A stretch of 64,000 nt of DNA from NCBI GenBank assembly GCA_018268375.1, contig JAFDWS010000002.1, positions 62,001 through 126,000 of the forward strand. The letters run 5' to 3'. The notes under the pieces were generated by a model that worked only from the letters and a program-made list of their open reading frames with translations, did not search any database and had not been told where the DNA came from. Position numbers and translations under genes: made by a program. Within the stretch, counting starts at the first letter, position 1, and each line of letters starts with the position of its first letter. Below, piece after piece: positions 41,743 to 52,175 of the stretch. This stretch comes from Armatimonadota bacterium (GTDB lineage: Bacteria; Armatimonadota; Fimbriimonadia; Fimbriimonadales; Fimbriimonadaceae).

Positions 41743-42234
41743 ATGACACAATACTGCCAAATAGAAGACGTCAAAGTCTACTTGCCCAATAACATTGTGG
41801 TGGAGGGCGACAATGCGACGCCCGACCCATACAACCCCGAGCCGGCGAACTTGACGGTCATCAACATTGAGTTTTTCATTCAACAGGCGACTCAAAGAAT
41901 CAATGCTTTGATTCGGACCGTCTACGACGTGCCGTTAAAAAAAATCAACCAAGGGGGCACGGTCGCCTTTCCTGACCCTGTGCCGGCCGTGTGTGCCATC
42001 TTGGCCGCCCAAATGGTGTACGAACAAAAGCTCATGGGCGCAGAACGGGAGACCAGCGAACCACAAAAACGGCGTGAAGAATGGGCGGAAAACATGATGA
42101 CCAGACTGCAAAACGGGGAAGTGGTGCTGGAAGGGCAAAGAAGGACTCGCAGCAGCAGGTTTATTTCAAACACCTTGCGAGGAGCACCTCGCAACCCCGC
42201 CGTTGAAGGGCGGTCAAAAGGCAATCAGGGGTGA
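41743..42234 (+). CDS. Head-tail connector-like protein (DUF1320/gp36-type), 163 aa
   Basis: AAGGAG lies about 10 nt before the ATG. The protein starts YCQIEDVKVYLP and continues with FFIQQATQRINALIRTVYDVPL and a buried helix AVCAILAAQMVYE. This is the layout of the Mu gp36/DUF1320 and related gp6-type connector proteins: a short N-terminal helix, then an I..A...I...Y.VPL segment. The basic C-terminus may be disordered. Connector rings join the portal to the tail. The family call is by pattern only. Confidence 0.75.
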   Translation: MTQYCQIEDVKVYLPNNIVVEGDNATPDPYNPEPANLTVINIEFFIQQATQRINALIRTVYDVPLKKINQGGTVAFPDPVPAVCAILAAQMVYEQKLMGAERETSEPQKRREEWAENMMTRLQNGEVVLEGQRRTRSSRFISNTLRGAPRNPAVEGRSKGNQG

Positions 42235-42241
42235 TTGAAAC

Positions 42242-43033
42242 ATGCTAGAAGACATCTACGAGACTGTCCGCGGCGTGTTGTTCAACGATTGGCCTAAGAA
42301 CAGTAGTGACATACCCGTCATATATGACTTGCCAATCAAAAAGTGGCATTTGGGAGAGTTCACGCTAACAGGTCTTGATACTCCCACCATTGTCATCAAA
42401 GGAGAATCTGTCGGCGAAAAAGATGCGGCTTATGGGACGCGCGAAGAAGAGTTTCGCCTTACGATAACAGCATATGTCCAATCTGCCTCTCGAGAATTGT
42501 CTGAACGCCATGCACAAGAGGCCGCGCGCCTGTTGGACACAATCCTGCGCAAACATCGCCGTCTTTGGGTAGTAGGGATTTGTCCGATTTGTCAAAAGTC
42601 GACACTCTCGCCACAGCACTTCGTCATTGAGCACAATGACATACTTGCGCCATATGTCACAGACGTACAAGATGAGTTTGACGATGTCTGGGCTTTGACT
42701 CACACTTCGACGGCTCCATCGTTGGGCTCCAGTGCATTGTCGGGATTGGCTTTTTTGGCAATGTACGACTCAGTCATCGACCAAACCAACCCGCCCATCA
42801 CAAATTTGACTGCTGCCGCGCGAAAACGCATCCTCTCGTATAAGGAGAAATTGCGGAGGCCGGTTCGGCTTTTGTACGATGTGGCAGTGACCGACGCCAA
42901 AACGTCTGACGGCGGCGAAGGACAACAATTGCTTTATGCAGCCAGTTTGACACTGAGTGCAAAAGAGCTGTTGCGTGTCGCAGAGTACGGACCCGACAAT
43001 GTGCCCACCGCGTCGTGGGAGCGTCGTAAGTGA
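42242..43033 (+). CDS. Tail terminator/completion-like protein, 263 aa
   Basis: The gene starts 7 bp after the connector. Residues 1-~110 have the alternating pattern of tail-completion proteins (TPTIVIKGESVG, EEEFRLTITAYVQSASRE, AARLLDTILRKH). A CPICQ...H...H segment at residues ~118-135 could bind zinc, which is unusual for this role. The C-terminal half is an Ala/Leu-rich extension. Its stop overlaps the GTG start of the 1,489-aa gene. Order after the connector supports a neck role. Confidence 0.7.
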   Translation: MLEDIYETVRGVLFNDWPKNSSDIPVIYDLPIKKWHLGEFTLTGLDTPTIVIKGESVGEKDAAYGTREEEFRLTITAYVQSASRELSERHAQEAARLLDTILRKHRRLWVVGICPICQKSTLSPQHFVIEHNDILAPYVTDVQDEFDDVWALTHTSTAPSLGSSALSGLAFLAMYDSVIDQTNPPITNLTAAARKRILSYKEKLRRPVRLLYDVAVTDAKTSDGGEGQQLLYAASLTLSAKELLRVAEYGPDNVPTASWERRK

Positions 43034-46000
43034 ACCTTGACCGGACATCATTCGAGCAATTAAAGAATGCCTTGGGCAAAGCTCGTCACGCCTTGTTGTC
43101 TGACTTTGGTGATACGAACAAAAATGCCGGCGCATTGTTGCGGCTTGAGGCCGCGTTTGCACGGTTGCGCCAAGCAACGATGTTTCACGATGACGACGGA
43201 AGCTCCGGACTTGTGTCCTATGGCACAACTGACCCAGTGGGCTTCGGAGTCTTCGACGGGGTGCTCGAGGAGCAAGACCACGATTGCCCAGGGTTTGAGT
43301 CTGTCACTGGAAACTGGTATCCCCGGTTTCTTGGGCCACCTTCTATGGAAGGATGGGGAGTGTGGTACTACAACGCATGGAGTTCTTGGGACGTTGACCC
43401 CCAACCAGGCAATACCGAAGGTGCTGACTATGCCTTGAGGCTAACCTACGACCGGCCAGTGCGCCATACTGGTTCTGCCACTTTTGCCAATGTCCCGTAT
43501 TTCCGACACGCCCGATGGGTGTCTTTGCACAATGCTTCTGGCTCATCGTACCACCCCAATACGTGGATGCAAGTCGTGTTGCCAAAATCTACTTTCGAAG
43601 GATGTATGTTGTTCGCGGCCGACACCGGATTGCCGCGGGACATTCGTGCGTATGCGTACACCGAGCTAGTCCAATCAAAGACTGGTTCTACTTGGAACAG
43701 CATCACATTACCAAGTACGAATGCTCAACCTATGGTGCTTGACATGGAGATTGAGGCTTCCGGAGACGACTACATTATTTACCTCAAGACTCCTTCGGCC
43801 CTTGGTTGGCCGGCGGGATATTATTGGCACATTGCGCTGTATTGGGGGACTCATGAAGAATTGTCGTTAGCACCAATAGCCGGCATTGTTGGCTCGCCTA
43901 TTATTTTCAACCCCGAACTGGCATATATATGGACTAAGAAGAACTTTTTCAGACAAGACGTGGGTGTCCAATTTGGATGGACGTTAGATTCTGTCTATGG
44001 AACAGACACGTTCCTCAAAGCTTTGAACAGGACGCACTTCAAATACATGGACGGTGGCTTTAGCGACCCTGCAGTTCCTGCCAAATACCAATTGGTCGAT
44101 TGGCCGCCGGCTGAGCCTGCGGGTGTGGCCGGTGCGCTTACTGGATACATGCGCGACGTGCGGCCTGGCGCAGCCAGGTGTGTGCGGCTGTTGGCGCGCA
44201 CACAAAAAAGCGATGATGAATCGCCCGACGTAGACCCTTTGGTCGCCATCGGGCCAGAAGTGACCGCAGAGTTTTGGCCAGAGGACTGGGACGACAGCCC
44301 ATACTTCCCTCCGGTGGCAGAAGGCTATGAGTCTCTTGGCCGTTTGGTCGTAGTCCGCGCGCCAGGAGACCTGTACGACATCGTCGACCAACGCGACGCT
44401 GGTTTTCGCGCCTTGTTAGAAAATACCGGCGACGAAGACGATGCAAACACAGATGAGGCTGCCAGCTTGAACTGTAAGTTCTACATAGCATGGTTGTCCC
44501 AAGACGTTCATTCGTTCGCGATGCCGCCAATGAATGACACGGACGCGGTTGAGCGATTGCTTCCTGCGATTTACAGGGCACTCGTGGAACTCAGGCTTTT
44601 CGCGGTCGACACGCCCTTGTCAGGATTGGCATACGGCTTGTTGCCTCCAGGCGCCTCACTTCCTGGTTCTATCTTGTCAGGCCTGTCTCAGATGCGGGAT
44701 GTAACCACAACCTCGTCTAAGGCATTTCTGGCAGCCTTGAAGTCTCCGATTACTGACGCGTTACTGCCCACGACGGGCTACCGTTCATTTGAGTTTGATG
44801 CTGACGGTCGGTCCGTCATATCAGACATAGCCTCACTGCCACCGTCGACGGTCATGGCACGACTCGATGCCAACGTGCTAAGCGTGACCAACGAAAAACT
44901 CTCCACGGCTAATGAGTTCGAAGTGTTTTTGGACGAGTCTGACCAGTGCGACGCCATCTCATTGGATAGTGCGGCAGACAAGCTGACCAATGATTACACC
45001 CTCAGGCTGAAATTGCTTGACGCTTCAGAAAACTTGTTCCAAAAAGACTTGTTCGTTACTGCGTCAAAGTTTTTCTTGTCACAAGAAGAATATAACCGCA
45101 GAGTGAACGCGTCTTTGTCCACGACAGGATACTTCACTTATGACACTTTGGACTACATGAACGAATTCAGGCTCCACGGTTATGCCGGCGTAGTGCCTGA
45201 TTTGCGCATGAGGGATTACAAAAAGATTCTGACGCGCGTCGTGTCACCCGAGGACGACACGCGTGTGACAGAGGCGCAATTCAGAAAAAACCTAGAGAAC
45301 CAAGGTTATAGCCAAGAGCAAATCGACGATGCCGTCGCGGCCTTTTTGGCGGCCGGAGGGGAATTCCTCATTGTTGACCTGAGACAGTACGACAACAAGT
45401 TTGCCGCCTTGCAAGAGCTGGGGGTCTGTGTGTCGCAGTTGGCGTCTTTCGACGCTCCATATTGGTTCAATAACCTAAATGGTTTTTTTGGCTTCAAACT
45501 AGGCAAAGACCCCGATGATGTTGTCCCGCCGGAAATAGCCCGAAGTGACTCGTTCACTATCGCGCCAGCAAACTTAGACCCGAGTGTCCTGGAACAGTTC
45601 GGCACGCAAGACGCTCGACCGGCAGACCCATCGCTTGACCGAACCGACAATACTGGAAACGAATATCCCTTGGCGACGCCAGGATTTGCTGTACGGTTTG
45701 TCACGACCGAGACCAGCGGCATTGCAGGTGTAAAACTCAGACTGCGACGGTCGGCGTTTGACGCGACCGCGGGCTTTGACGACACGCCCGGAACAGGCCT
45801 GAAGGCTTATCTTTACACTAGCACCGATGACTTGCCGGGCACTCTTATCGCAAGTGGTGGCACATTCCGGTATGCAGACATGCCGGATGATTCCTTCATT
45901 GAGGCGGCTTTTCCGCTGCAGGCAAACTTGGCCGCTGATAAAGTGTACTGGCTCGTGCTCGCTAAAACAGAAGACACAACGTGGGGGCTTGTCAGCCTAG

Positions 46001-47499
46001 ATGCGAAACAAGAACCCTCCACCGCAGTGGCATGGCATTATGACGAGGGTCGCGACCCTGCCAATTGGGTCCGCATGTCGGGCGCGCCCTGGGTAGCCGC
46101 GTACAACTCTGACGTGTCTGTCCTGTCCCCGGTTTTCGTGCTGGACACAGACGAGCATTTCGACGACTTTTTGTTGTATTCAAAGACGTCGAGTAAGACG
46201 GTCCTGTCTGGCACAGTCGACCGTTTTTCCTTTGCCCTGTCCACATTGCTTCAATCCGAGAACCCGACAGAGCGGCTGTTGAACGCAGCAGGAAAACGCG
46301 TCAGATTGCGCATCGTAGAGGATGCTGGCGGTTTTCCATCGGACACCGAAGTCACTACCGCGGTAGGCCCAGAATTGCGCACGCTGACGACTGACTATGC
46401 AGAGTACAAGTTTGAGACCGCGACCAGTGTGTCGGCGGGCACATATTGGGTTGAGCTCTATTTTGACGAACGACCTCAAGGCGGCGTGGTGCGCCTTGCG
46501 CGCACTGGACTCACTACGGGCATGCTGGCACGAAAAAACCCAGATGGGACATGGGTGCCTGAGTCGTCCGACGTTTGGTTGGATTTTTACAATCAGAGCT
46601 ATCAAATACTTGGCGCGTTCAATCGTGATTCTCCCAATGTTTTCGAACACCTCCCACCGCCCAACGACCAACGAACCTATACTGGGGTCAACCAGCAGAG
46701 CGCGCTTTATAAGGTCGAAACGTTTTGGGCCTATACTTCTCGGCAATTGTCTGAACCTGCGGAGCTGGCCATTTACCCACGAGCGTTCTTCAACAGCAAC
46801 ACGAGTGAGTGGGAATATGCCCCGAGGACTAAGGACATTTATGTAAAGGTCAAACTGTGGGTCGATGGACGCATTGTGGAGAAAGACATCATAAAGCTCG
46901 AGTCAGCTCCAGGGTGGCGTGCGCGTTTCTGGGTTCAGGCGGCAGGCAACGAGACAGAACTGGACACTGCGGAGGCGGCCGATGTGGACACCATCGTAGA
47001 AACAATTGACTACGAAAACTACGAAGGGGACAACGATGAACTCGGACAACACTGGAACGCTAGGTTCGAAGGTACGTTCAGGCCGCTTTATGATGGCGAG
47101 GTTTACACACTGGTGCTGGAGGCGAACACTGGTGCCCGAGTCTACTTTGAAGATATGGAGACTCCGGTCATTGACACCTGGGACTCTCCTGTGTACGTCC
47201 CAGTCAGTTATGTGATTCCCGGCCCCCTCGACCAATCTACAGCATATTCGTTCGTGGTCGAGCATTATCGCGCGGACACAACTGAACGCCTCAAGCTTTA
47301 TTGGTATCCCACCTCCAACCCTGTGCCAGAACTGATAGGTCCGGACTCAGCTTTGGTCGTGCCGCCAGAGCCTGTGTCTCTTGGGGCAGACTTGGCAGAC
47401 GGTATCGCTTACTTGGCAGTCGCGAAGACACAAGAGGAACTCGAGACCTTCACGGACGGGGCGCCCCCCGGAGACAGACTGGTAATAAGGAGTAGCTGA
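43030..47499 (+). CDS. 1,489-aa virion protein with PA14 domain
   Basis: The start is the GTG of a GTGA overlap at 43030. The N-terminal ~60 residues are a charged helix (FEQLKNALGKARHALLSDFG). Residues ~870-1,000 and ~1,050-1,170 are two lectin-like jelly-roll segments resembling the choice-of-anchor R domain (DDLPGTLIASGG...DKVYWLVLAK; GTYWVELYFDE). Residues ~1,320-1,440 form a PA14 domain (QHWNARFEGTFRPLYDGEVY, VLEANTGARVYFED, LKLYWYP). All three are sugar-binding-type folds. It is likely a tail-fibre or baseplate-peripheral adhesin, read together with the next two genes. Confidence 0.88.
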   Translation: MNLDRTSFEQLKNALGKARHALLSDFGDTNKNAGALLRLEAAFARLRQATMFHDDDGSSGLVSYGTTDPVGFGVFDGVLEEQDHDCPGFESVTGNWYPRFLGPPSMEGWGVWYYNAWSSWDVDPQPGNTEGADYALRLTYDRPVRHTGSATFANVPYFRHARWVSLHNASGSSYHPNTWMQVVLPKSTFEGCMLFAADTGLPRDIRAYAYTELVQSKTGSTWNSITLPSTNAQPMVLDMEIEASGDDYIIYLKTPSALGWPAGYYWHIALYWGTHEELSLAPIAGIVGSPIIFNPELAYIWTKKNFFRQDVGVQFGWTLDSVYGTDTFLKALNRTHFKYMDGGFSDPAVPAKYQLVDWPPAEPAGVAGALTGYMRDVRPGAARCVRLLARTQKSDDESPDVDPLVAIGPEVTAEFWPEDWDDSPYFPPVAEGYESLGRLVVVRAPGDLYDIVDQRDAGFRALLENTGDEDDANTDEAASLNCKFYIAWLSQDVHSFAMPPMNDTDAVERLLPAIYRALVELRLFAVDTPLSGLAYGLLPPGASLPGSILSGLSQMRDVTTTSSKAFLAALKSPITDALLPTTGYRSFEFDADGRSVISDIASLPPSTVMARLDANVLSVTNEKLSTANEFEVFLDESDQCDAISLDSAADKLTNDYTLRLKLLDASENLFQKDLFVTASKFFLSQEEYNRRVNASLSTTGYFTYDTLDYMNEFRLHGYAGVVPDLRMRDYKKILTRVVSPEDDTRVTEAQFRKNLENQGYSQEQIDDAVAAFLAAGGEFLIVDLRQYDNKFAALQELGVCVSQLASFDAPYWFNNLNGFFGFKLGKDPDDVVPPEIARSDSFTIAPANLDPSVLEQFGTQDARPADPSLDRTDNTGNEYPLATPGFAVRFVTTETSGIAGVKLRLRRSAFDATAGFDDTPGTGLKAYLYTSTDDLPGTLIASGGTFRYADMPDDSFIEAAFPLQANLAADKVYWLVLAKTEDTTWGLVSLDAKQEPSTAVAWHYDEGRDPANWVRMSGAPWVAAYNSDVSVLSPVFVLDTDEHFDDFLLYSKTSSKTVLSGTVDRFSFALSTLLQSENPTERLLNAAGKRVRLRIVEDAGGFPSDTEVTTAVGPELRTLTTDYAEYKFETATSVSAGTYWVELYFDERPQGGVVRLARTGLTTGMLARKNPDGTWVPESSDVWLDFYNQSYQILGAFNRDSPNVFEHLPPPNDQRTYTGVNQQSALYKVETFWAYTSRQLSEPAELAIYPRAFFNSNTSEWEYAPRTKDIYVKVKLWVDGRIVEKDIIKLESAPGWRARFWVQAAGNETELDTAEAADVDTIVETIDYENYEGDNDELGQHWNARFEGTFRPLYDGEVYTLVLEANTGARVYFEDMETPVIDTWDSPVYVPVSYVIPGPLDQSTAYSFVVEHYRADTTERLKLYWYPTSNPVPELIGPDSALVVPPEPVSLGADLADGIAYLAVAKTQEELETFTDGAPPGDRLVIRSS

Positions 47500-48389
47500 T
47501 GGAACAACCCAGACTCAGCGCCCCTATCGTCAATGCTGCCGTCCTGGCGGTAGACAAGTTTTTGACCGCGGAAGACCGCTCGCTGGCCATGTTGGAAATG
47601 TGCATTGGGACCAATCTCGCGAGCCGAGATTTAGAGTGTTCGTTTGGTGCCAATCAAGTTGAATCGTACGACCCTGACAATGCGTTTAAGCCGGTTGTGG
47701 CCGGCACAGGCGTGTTCAGGCTGTACGGCGAGCAAGCACCGACGACGGTATACTCATCTGCTCCTTACGAGGTGGCCTTCGCGCCAGAAGTGTTTTTGGG
47801 CTCTCGCCCATTAGAAGACGTTTACGCCTTTGGCGCCACATATGCCTTGTTGTATCGCAACGCAGGCACTCCCGTCATATCCATCGAGGCACTGCCATTT
47901 CGCGGCGGCGCGACCAATGAAGGCGAGCCATTATTGGTCGCGCGTACAATACCTGCCGACGAAGCACTTTCACTTCTTGACAGCCAGTACATGGTTCCGT
48001 TCACTATTGACCAGCCTGGCGGCGGTACAGAAGTGCGTTATGTGGAACTGCATCGCTTTTTGCTGAGCGTGAAGCGCTTTACCCCAGACACCCCCGGTCT
48101 GACTGAGATTCAAGCACACTTTGCCGACAAGCGTGCAACAAGAGCATGGGGTGGGTTTGCGGACGAGCCAGGTTCGGTGTACTTTTCACCTGCAAGCGTA
48201 TCTCACTGGAAGACGCAAGTGAGCCAGGCCTCTGAAGCTGCGACCGCCCTGTACAATTTTGTAAGCGAGTGGGTTAACTTAGGAGTATGGGAACCAGATT
48301 TCCTAAGCTACTGGACAACCTATATCGCCGACATGCCAACCAGGCTGAAAGAGTATTTGCTGGACGAACTGAGCATTATTTTGCCGTGA
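47499..48389 (+). CDS. Baseplate-type virion protein, 296 aa
   Basis: The ATG overlaps the previous stop (TGATG), and AAGGAG lies 6-7 nt upstream. The protein is mixed alpha/beta, with a start like small baseplate proteins (IVNAAVLAVDKFLTAEDRSL) and a helical, Trp-rich end (LYNFVSEWVNLGVWEPDFLS). I do not recognise a family. Its tight coupling to two large neighbours suggests they assemble together. Confidence 0.8.
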   Translation: MEQPRLSAPIVNAAVLAVDKFLTAEDRSLAMLEMCIGTNLASRDLECSFGANQVESYDPDNAFKPVVAGTGVFRLYGEQAPTTVYSSAPYEVAFAPEVFLGSRPLEDVYAFGATYALLYRNAGTPVISIEALPFRGGATNEGEPLLVARTIPADEALSLLDSQYMVPFTIDQPGGGTEVRYVELHRFLLSVKRFTPDTPGLTEIQAHFADKRATRAWGGFADEPGSVYFSPASVSHWKTQVSQASEAATALYNFVSEWVNLGVWEPDFLSYWTTYIADMPTRLKEYLLDELSIILP

Positions 48390-48393
48390 CACT

Positions 48394-50817
48394 ATGGTAG
48401 AGGAGTACATTTACGAACTAGCCAGGGCCATAGGTGACGTGTACGTCGCCGTGAACGATGGCGCCGGCGATGAGGCCACGCCAAAAACTGCCCTGTTTGA
48501 GCTATACCAATTGGAGCAACTGGCCAACAACCAACTGCCTGCTTTTGGTGTTATTGCGACCGAGACGCCGGGATTCACGGGTTCTTACGACGCAGACAAC
48601 GACCGGTACTTTGTAAGTTTTACTTCGGGTGAAGTGGGCTACAACGGTCAACGATTGGTCGTACCGGCACAAAAAGTCGCATTGAGGCGCGTCTTTGCCG
48701 ACACATACGGTTCTGGCTATATTTATGGCGTCCGCGTGGGATTTTCTCTTGCAGAAGCCTCAAGGGCGACTCAATCTTACTCCACCATCACATCGTCATC
48801 GACGTCTACATACGCAAGTGAGTTGCCGGTCGCAGACATTTCCCTGGTTGAATCCTTGGGGTTCCCGGTCTCGGCACATGTGAACAATGTTTTTGTGCGC
48901 TTCTCTGGCGTGAACGCGGCCGGCACAGCTTTGGTTGTAGACCCGAGCTATGACAATGGAACTGGACTGGTCAGCGACCCAAACCGCTATGGCAAGATTG
49001 TGTCCAGTGTGCCATCGGGTTCTAGAGTGTATTTCATCTACGAACCCAAATTGTCTGTCTTGTACGGTCTCCCAGTGGTCTTTGGGGGTACAAACCCTGA
49101 ATCGTTTTACTACATGCCACCAATGCCGGACACATGGTTGCCTATCGCCGACATGCTTGCAGGCACCCCGGAAGACCCTGAATTGACCACAGACAGTGGC
49201 GACCCGGTCATTTTACGCACAGTGGAGGAATATCCAGCACCTGACGCAGAGGAGCCACTGTTTGACAGTGCGGACGCCAATACAATTAGCCGTGCGAGCA
49301 GACAGACGCGCATAGCGATTCGACAAGCTCGCGACAATGCTTCCGTGGCGAACATGTTGGCCGCGCTAGAAGAGTACACAGCTGCAGTGGCAGATTCGTC
49401 AGACCAGGATTTTCGAACTTTTTGGTCGACTCGGCCGTTCAAACCCACCAGTTATTTTGCTCGAGGAATTTCATTTGCCGGTCTTGAGCGTTTTTCTTTT
49501 GGAGCAAACTTCAATAGAGCCTATTTCAACATCCGCCAAGTAGATTTACAGCACACGTTCGCGATATTTCGCGGTGATTTGTTCGACTACTCATATGGCA
49601 TTGTTGGCGATGCCCCGACGAACGTAACGGCCACCAGTTTTCGCTCCGACCTTGTGCGCTGGTCTGGGACTTCTTCGTCAATGAGTCGCGGAACGTACAT
49701 TTATGGTGTAAGCGCAGTGACCAACAATGGTGAAACACCAGTCACTTATTCTACCGCAGTGGCCAGTTATGCCAGCCCTACGTACTTTGTCAACCACATA
49801 GAGTTTGACGAGGTGCCCGGAGCACTGTTTTATCACATATACCGCCGGTCCAACTTGGTGGGTGACCAAATTGATTATCGGCTTACTGACGTCGATGAAG
49901 TGACGGGTTTTGGCACATCGTCTATTGCTGACTTGGTCTATGACGCCCCACGAACCATGAGCACAGGCTACGAAGCCATCAAGTTTGTAGCGAACGGCAC
50001 CCGTCTGCAGGCTGTGCGCTTGCAACTGTACACTACTGCAGACATTACGAATACGTCAGATTATCTCAGTTTTTCTGTTTACACCAACTCCTCAAACCTG
50101 CCTGGTTCAGTGGTGGGAACCAGTAGCGATACCGTGACTTTTGGTTCTTTGACGGCCGCCGTACAAGAAGTAATCGTCAAGGGCGATTGGGAACTGACTG
50201 ACGGGTCGACATATTGGTTGGTGATACATCGCAGTGCGGCACCAACTGGAGGCAGCATCAAGCTTGCCGCGGCCGACGATACTGCAACAGGTCAATATGC
50301 AACTGCCACTACGCCTCCGTTTTGGACACTGACACACAATTTGACCGCGTATTTCCAGCCCCTTTACGGATATTTGGACTATGGCGTTGCTGGCAACGCC
50401 ATAACCCAGCGTGGACTTAGGCTGACAGGCGACATTGCGCTAGAGCCTCGGCGCCTGCGGGTATATGTGCCCGATGTTGAAGGGGACGAACTCCTTGTGC
50501 GTGGTAGAAACCCGGTTGTCGGATTAAACGCTGAAGCCGCTGGTGACTTGACCGACCCTGAGAGCACTCCGACCAAAAACGAGCTTATCGTACAAGTGAC
50601 CGCTCGGTCCGGAGAGACAGGAACACCGCAAACATTCACTACAATCGTGCCCCGAGGCACGGTGCGAGGGACTGAATTTGTTCTTGGTTCAGAAACAGAC
50701 CTTTTTGACAGAGTCGATGAAGTGCTCATCACTCCTGGCTCAGATTTGAGCATGGACTCTAACAATCGTATTGCTTGGAGCATGTTCGATTTTGTCACTG
50801 TGGAAACGGTGCCCTAA
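48394..50817 (+). CDS. 807-aa baseplate/fibre protein with FN3 and lectin-like segments
   Basis: The N-terminal ~160 residues include a helix and a beta region (GEVGYNGQRLVVPAQKVALR) like baseplate-wedge proteins. Residues ~410-530 read as an FN3-type repeat (SRGTYIYGVSAVTNNGETPV, FYHIYRRSN). Residues ~540-660 resemble the choice-of-anchor R jelly-roll (SSNLPGSVVGTSSD, DGSTYWLVIHRS), a domain also seen in the 1,489-aa protein. The stop overlaps the next start (TAATG). A receptor-proximal structural role is likely. Confidence 0.85.
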   Translation: MVEEYIYELARAIGDVYVAVNDGAGDEATPKTALFELYQLEQLANNQLPAFGVIATETPGFTGSYDADNDRYFVSFTSGEVGYNGQRLVVPAQKVALRRVFADTYGSGYIYGVRVGFSLAEASRATQSYSTITSSSTSTYASELPVADISLVESLGFPVSAHVNNVFVRFSGVNAAGTALVVDPSYDNGTGLVSDPNRYGKIVSSVPSGSRVYFIYEPKLSVLYGLPVVFGGTNPESFYYMPPMPDTWLPIADMLAGTPEDPELTTDSGDPVILRTVEEYPAPDAEEPLFDSADANTISRASRQTRIAIRQARDNASVANMLAALEEYTAAVADSSDQDFRTFWSTRPFKPTSYFARGISFAGLERFSFGANFNRAYFNIRQVDLQHTFAIFRGDLFDYSYGIVGDAPTNVTATSFRSDLVRWSGTSSSMSRGTYIYGVSAVTNNGETPVTYSTAVASYASPTYFVNHIEFDEVPGALFYHIYRRSNLVGDQIDYRLTDVDEVTGFGTSSIADLVYDAPRTMSTGYEAIKFVANGTRLQAVRLQLYTTADITNTSDYLSFSVYTNSSNLPGSVVGTSSDTVTFGSLTAAVQEVIVKGDWELTDGSTYWLVIHRSAAPTGGSIKLAAADDTATGQYATATTPPFWTLTHNLTAYFQPLYGYLDYGVAGNAITQRGLRLTGDIALEPRRLRVYVPDVEGDELLVRGRNPVVGLNAEAAGDLTDPESTPTKNELIVQVTARSGETGTPQTFTTIVPRGTVRGTEFVLGSETDLFDRVDEVLITPGSDLSMDSNNRIAWSMFDFVTVETVP

Positions 50818-52175
50818 TGTCCGTAGCGTCGATTTTTAGCAGCCTGGGCACACTGGGGTTCCACGAAGGTTTTGTAGACCTTTTAGCGATAGTCAGGAAC
50901 GAGCCAAGTGAACCACTGTTTGCTTTTGACGTCGCGGACGTCGTACCGCGGACAGTTCTGGCCGCTAGTTCGTTTCGATTGACAATCGACCAGGCACCAA
51001 AGCTGATGCCCAAAAACGCTGGTGAAGCTGTAGACCCTAGTAATTTCTTGGTGCCTCCAATGACTTTGACGGCTGCTGTTTCCATGCCGCTGCAGTCTCC
51101 GCTCCAAGGATGGGTCGACCCTGCGTTTGCAGACCTTTATCATATGGCGCGGCTCGCTTTTGCCGGTACGCCGACTACCTTGGTGACAAAAAGCCGACAG
51201 ACCGCCGGGCCGTCGGCCACTTCCTTGTTGGTCGACAATGCGGCAGACTTTGTTCGCCTTGCCACTCCGTTCACTGTCCAGATTCTAGACGCCGGAGTCC
51301 AGACGGCCGCCAATGTCACATCGGTTAATAAAAGGACTGGCCAGTTCTTGTTTTCAGCCGCACTTGGTCGCAGTTTGACGACCAATGCCCTGCTGTACGT
51401 TGGTGTCCGCGCAGCCGATGACATTTACCATGAACGAGGGTTTTCATTGGTGTCCCTGCGTGAGGGACTCATGTCTGGGTGCCTAGTGAAAAGTCTGGGA
51501 CTTACGTTCAAGCCAGGCGAAAGCACACAAGTGGAAGCAGAAATACAAGCATGCCGGCTCGACCGCCACCACCAAGTGGCAATCCGCTCTTCTGCTGCTG
51601 ATATTATCAGTGCGTACGGTGCCTTGCCTCCTGCCAGAATGGTAGGCCACACTGCTGTGACGATAGAATCTTTAAGTTCGCCGGGCTGGGCGTTTGGCAT
51701 GTCCGGTGCGGTAGACGACCCTGCTTTTCGTGGTTTTCAAGGAATCGACCTGGCGCCCACCAGCATCGAGCAGTTTACGTTCCGCATTGATAATGCGGTC
51801 AAGCCCGTGCATTCTTTGCACGCGTTGGGGGCAGAACCTCTTAACTCGGAGTATTCTGGTTCGGCCTCGCGCGAGCGAATGAACGCCTTTCCATATGCCC
51901 TGGTTTCAGAATCTCGTGTGGTCAGTGGAGAGTTGTCTTACAAAGCTCCCATTGAGCCTTGGGCACTTGCAGAACGCTTGTCAGGCCCGTCTGGAGTCGG
52001 TCAAAATGGGTTGCGCGTGAGCGCGGACACCTTTCGCATAGACATGCCTAACGTGGTGTGGTCTCCTGCGGAGTCAGACGGAGCCAGTGACCAAGCTCAA
52101 ACTCGTCGCATCAAGTGGACGATGGTGTCAGACGTGTACGAGTCCCTTCCAGAGCTACAATATATCAGCACCTAA
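50817..52175 (+). CDS. Tail-tube-like protein, 452 aa
   Basis: I use the ATG at 50817 (TAATG overlap); the frame extends upstream but only within the previous gene. The C-terminal ~190 residues have the tube-protein pattern: IEQFTFRIDNAVKPV, then a SESRVVSGELSYKA strand, then VSADTFRIDMPNVVWSP and a final RRIKWTMVSD strand. The same pattern occurs in the 398-aa protein at 54873. Residues ~125-205 include an inserted domain (VNKRTGQFLFSAALGRSL). It is probably a tube, tube-initiator or tail-tip ring component. Confidence 0.75.
   Translation: MSVASIFSSLGTLGFHEGFVDLLAIVRNEPSEPLFAFDVADVVPRTVLAASSFRLTIDQAPKLMPKNAGEAVDPSNFLVPPMTLTAAVSMPLQSPLQGWVDPAFADLYHMARLAFAGTPTTLVTKSRQTAGPSATSLLVDNAADFVRLATPFTVQILDAGVQTAANVTSVNKRTGQFLFSAALGRSLTTNALLYVGVRAADDIYHERGFSLVSLREGLMSGCLVKSLGLTFKPGESTQVEAEIQACRLDRHHQVAIRSSAADIISAYGALPPARMVGHTAVTIESLSSPGWAFGMSGAVDDPAFRGFQGIDLAPTSIEQFTFRIDNAVKPVHSLHALGAEPLNSEYSGSASRERMNAFPYALVSESRVVSGELSYKAPIEPWALAERLSGPSGVGQNGLRVSADTFRIDMPNVVWSPAESDGASDQAQTRRIKWTMVSDVYESLPELQYIST

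Noticed and set aside
43060..47265. Long antisense frames inside the 1,489-aa gene (and similar frames inside the other giant genes)
   Set aside because: They are shadow frames of a biased coding strand, contain no recognisable protein features and have no start signals.
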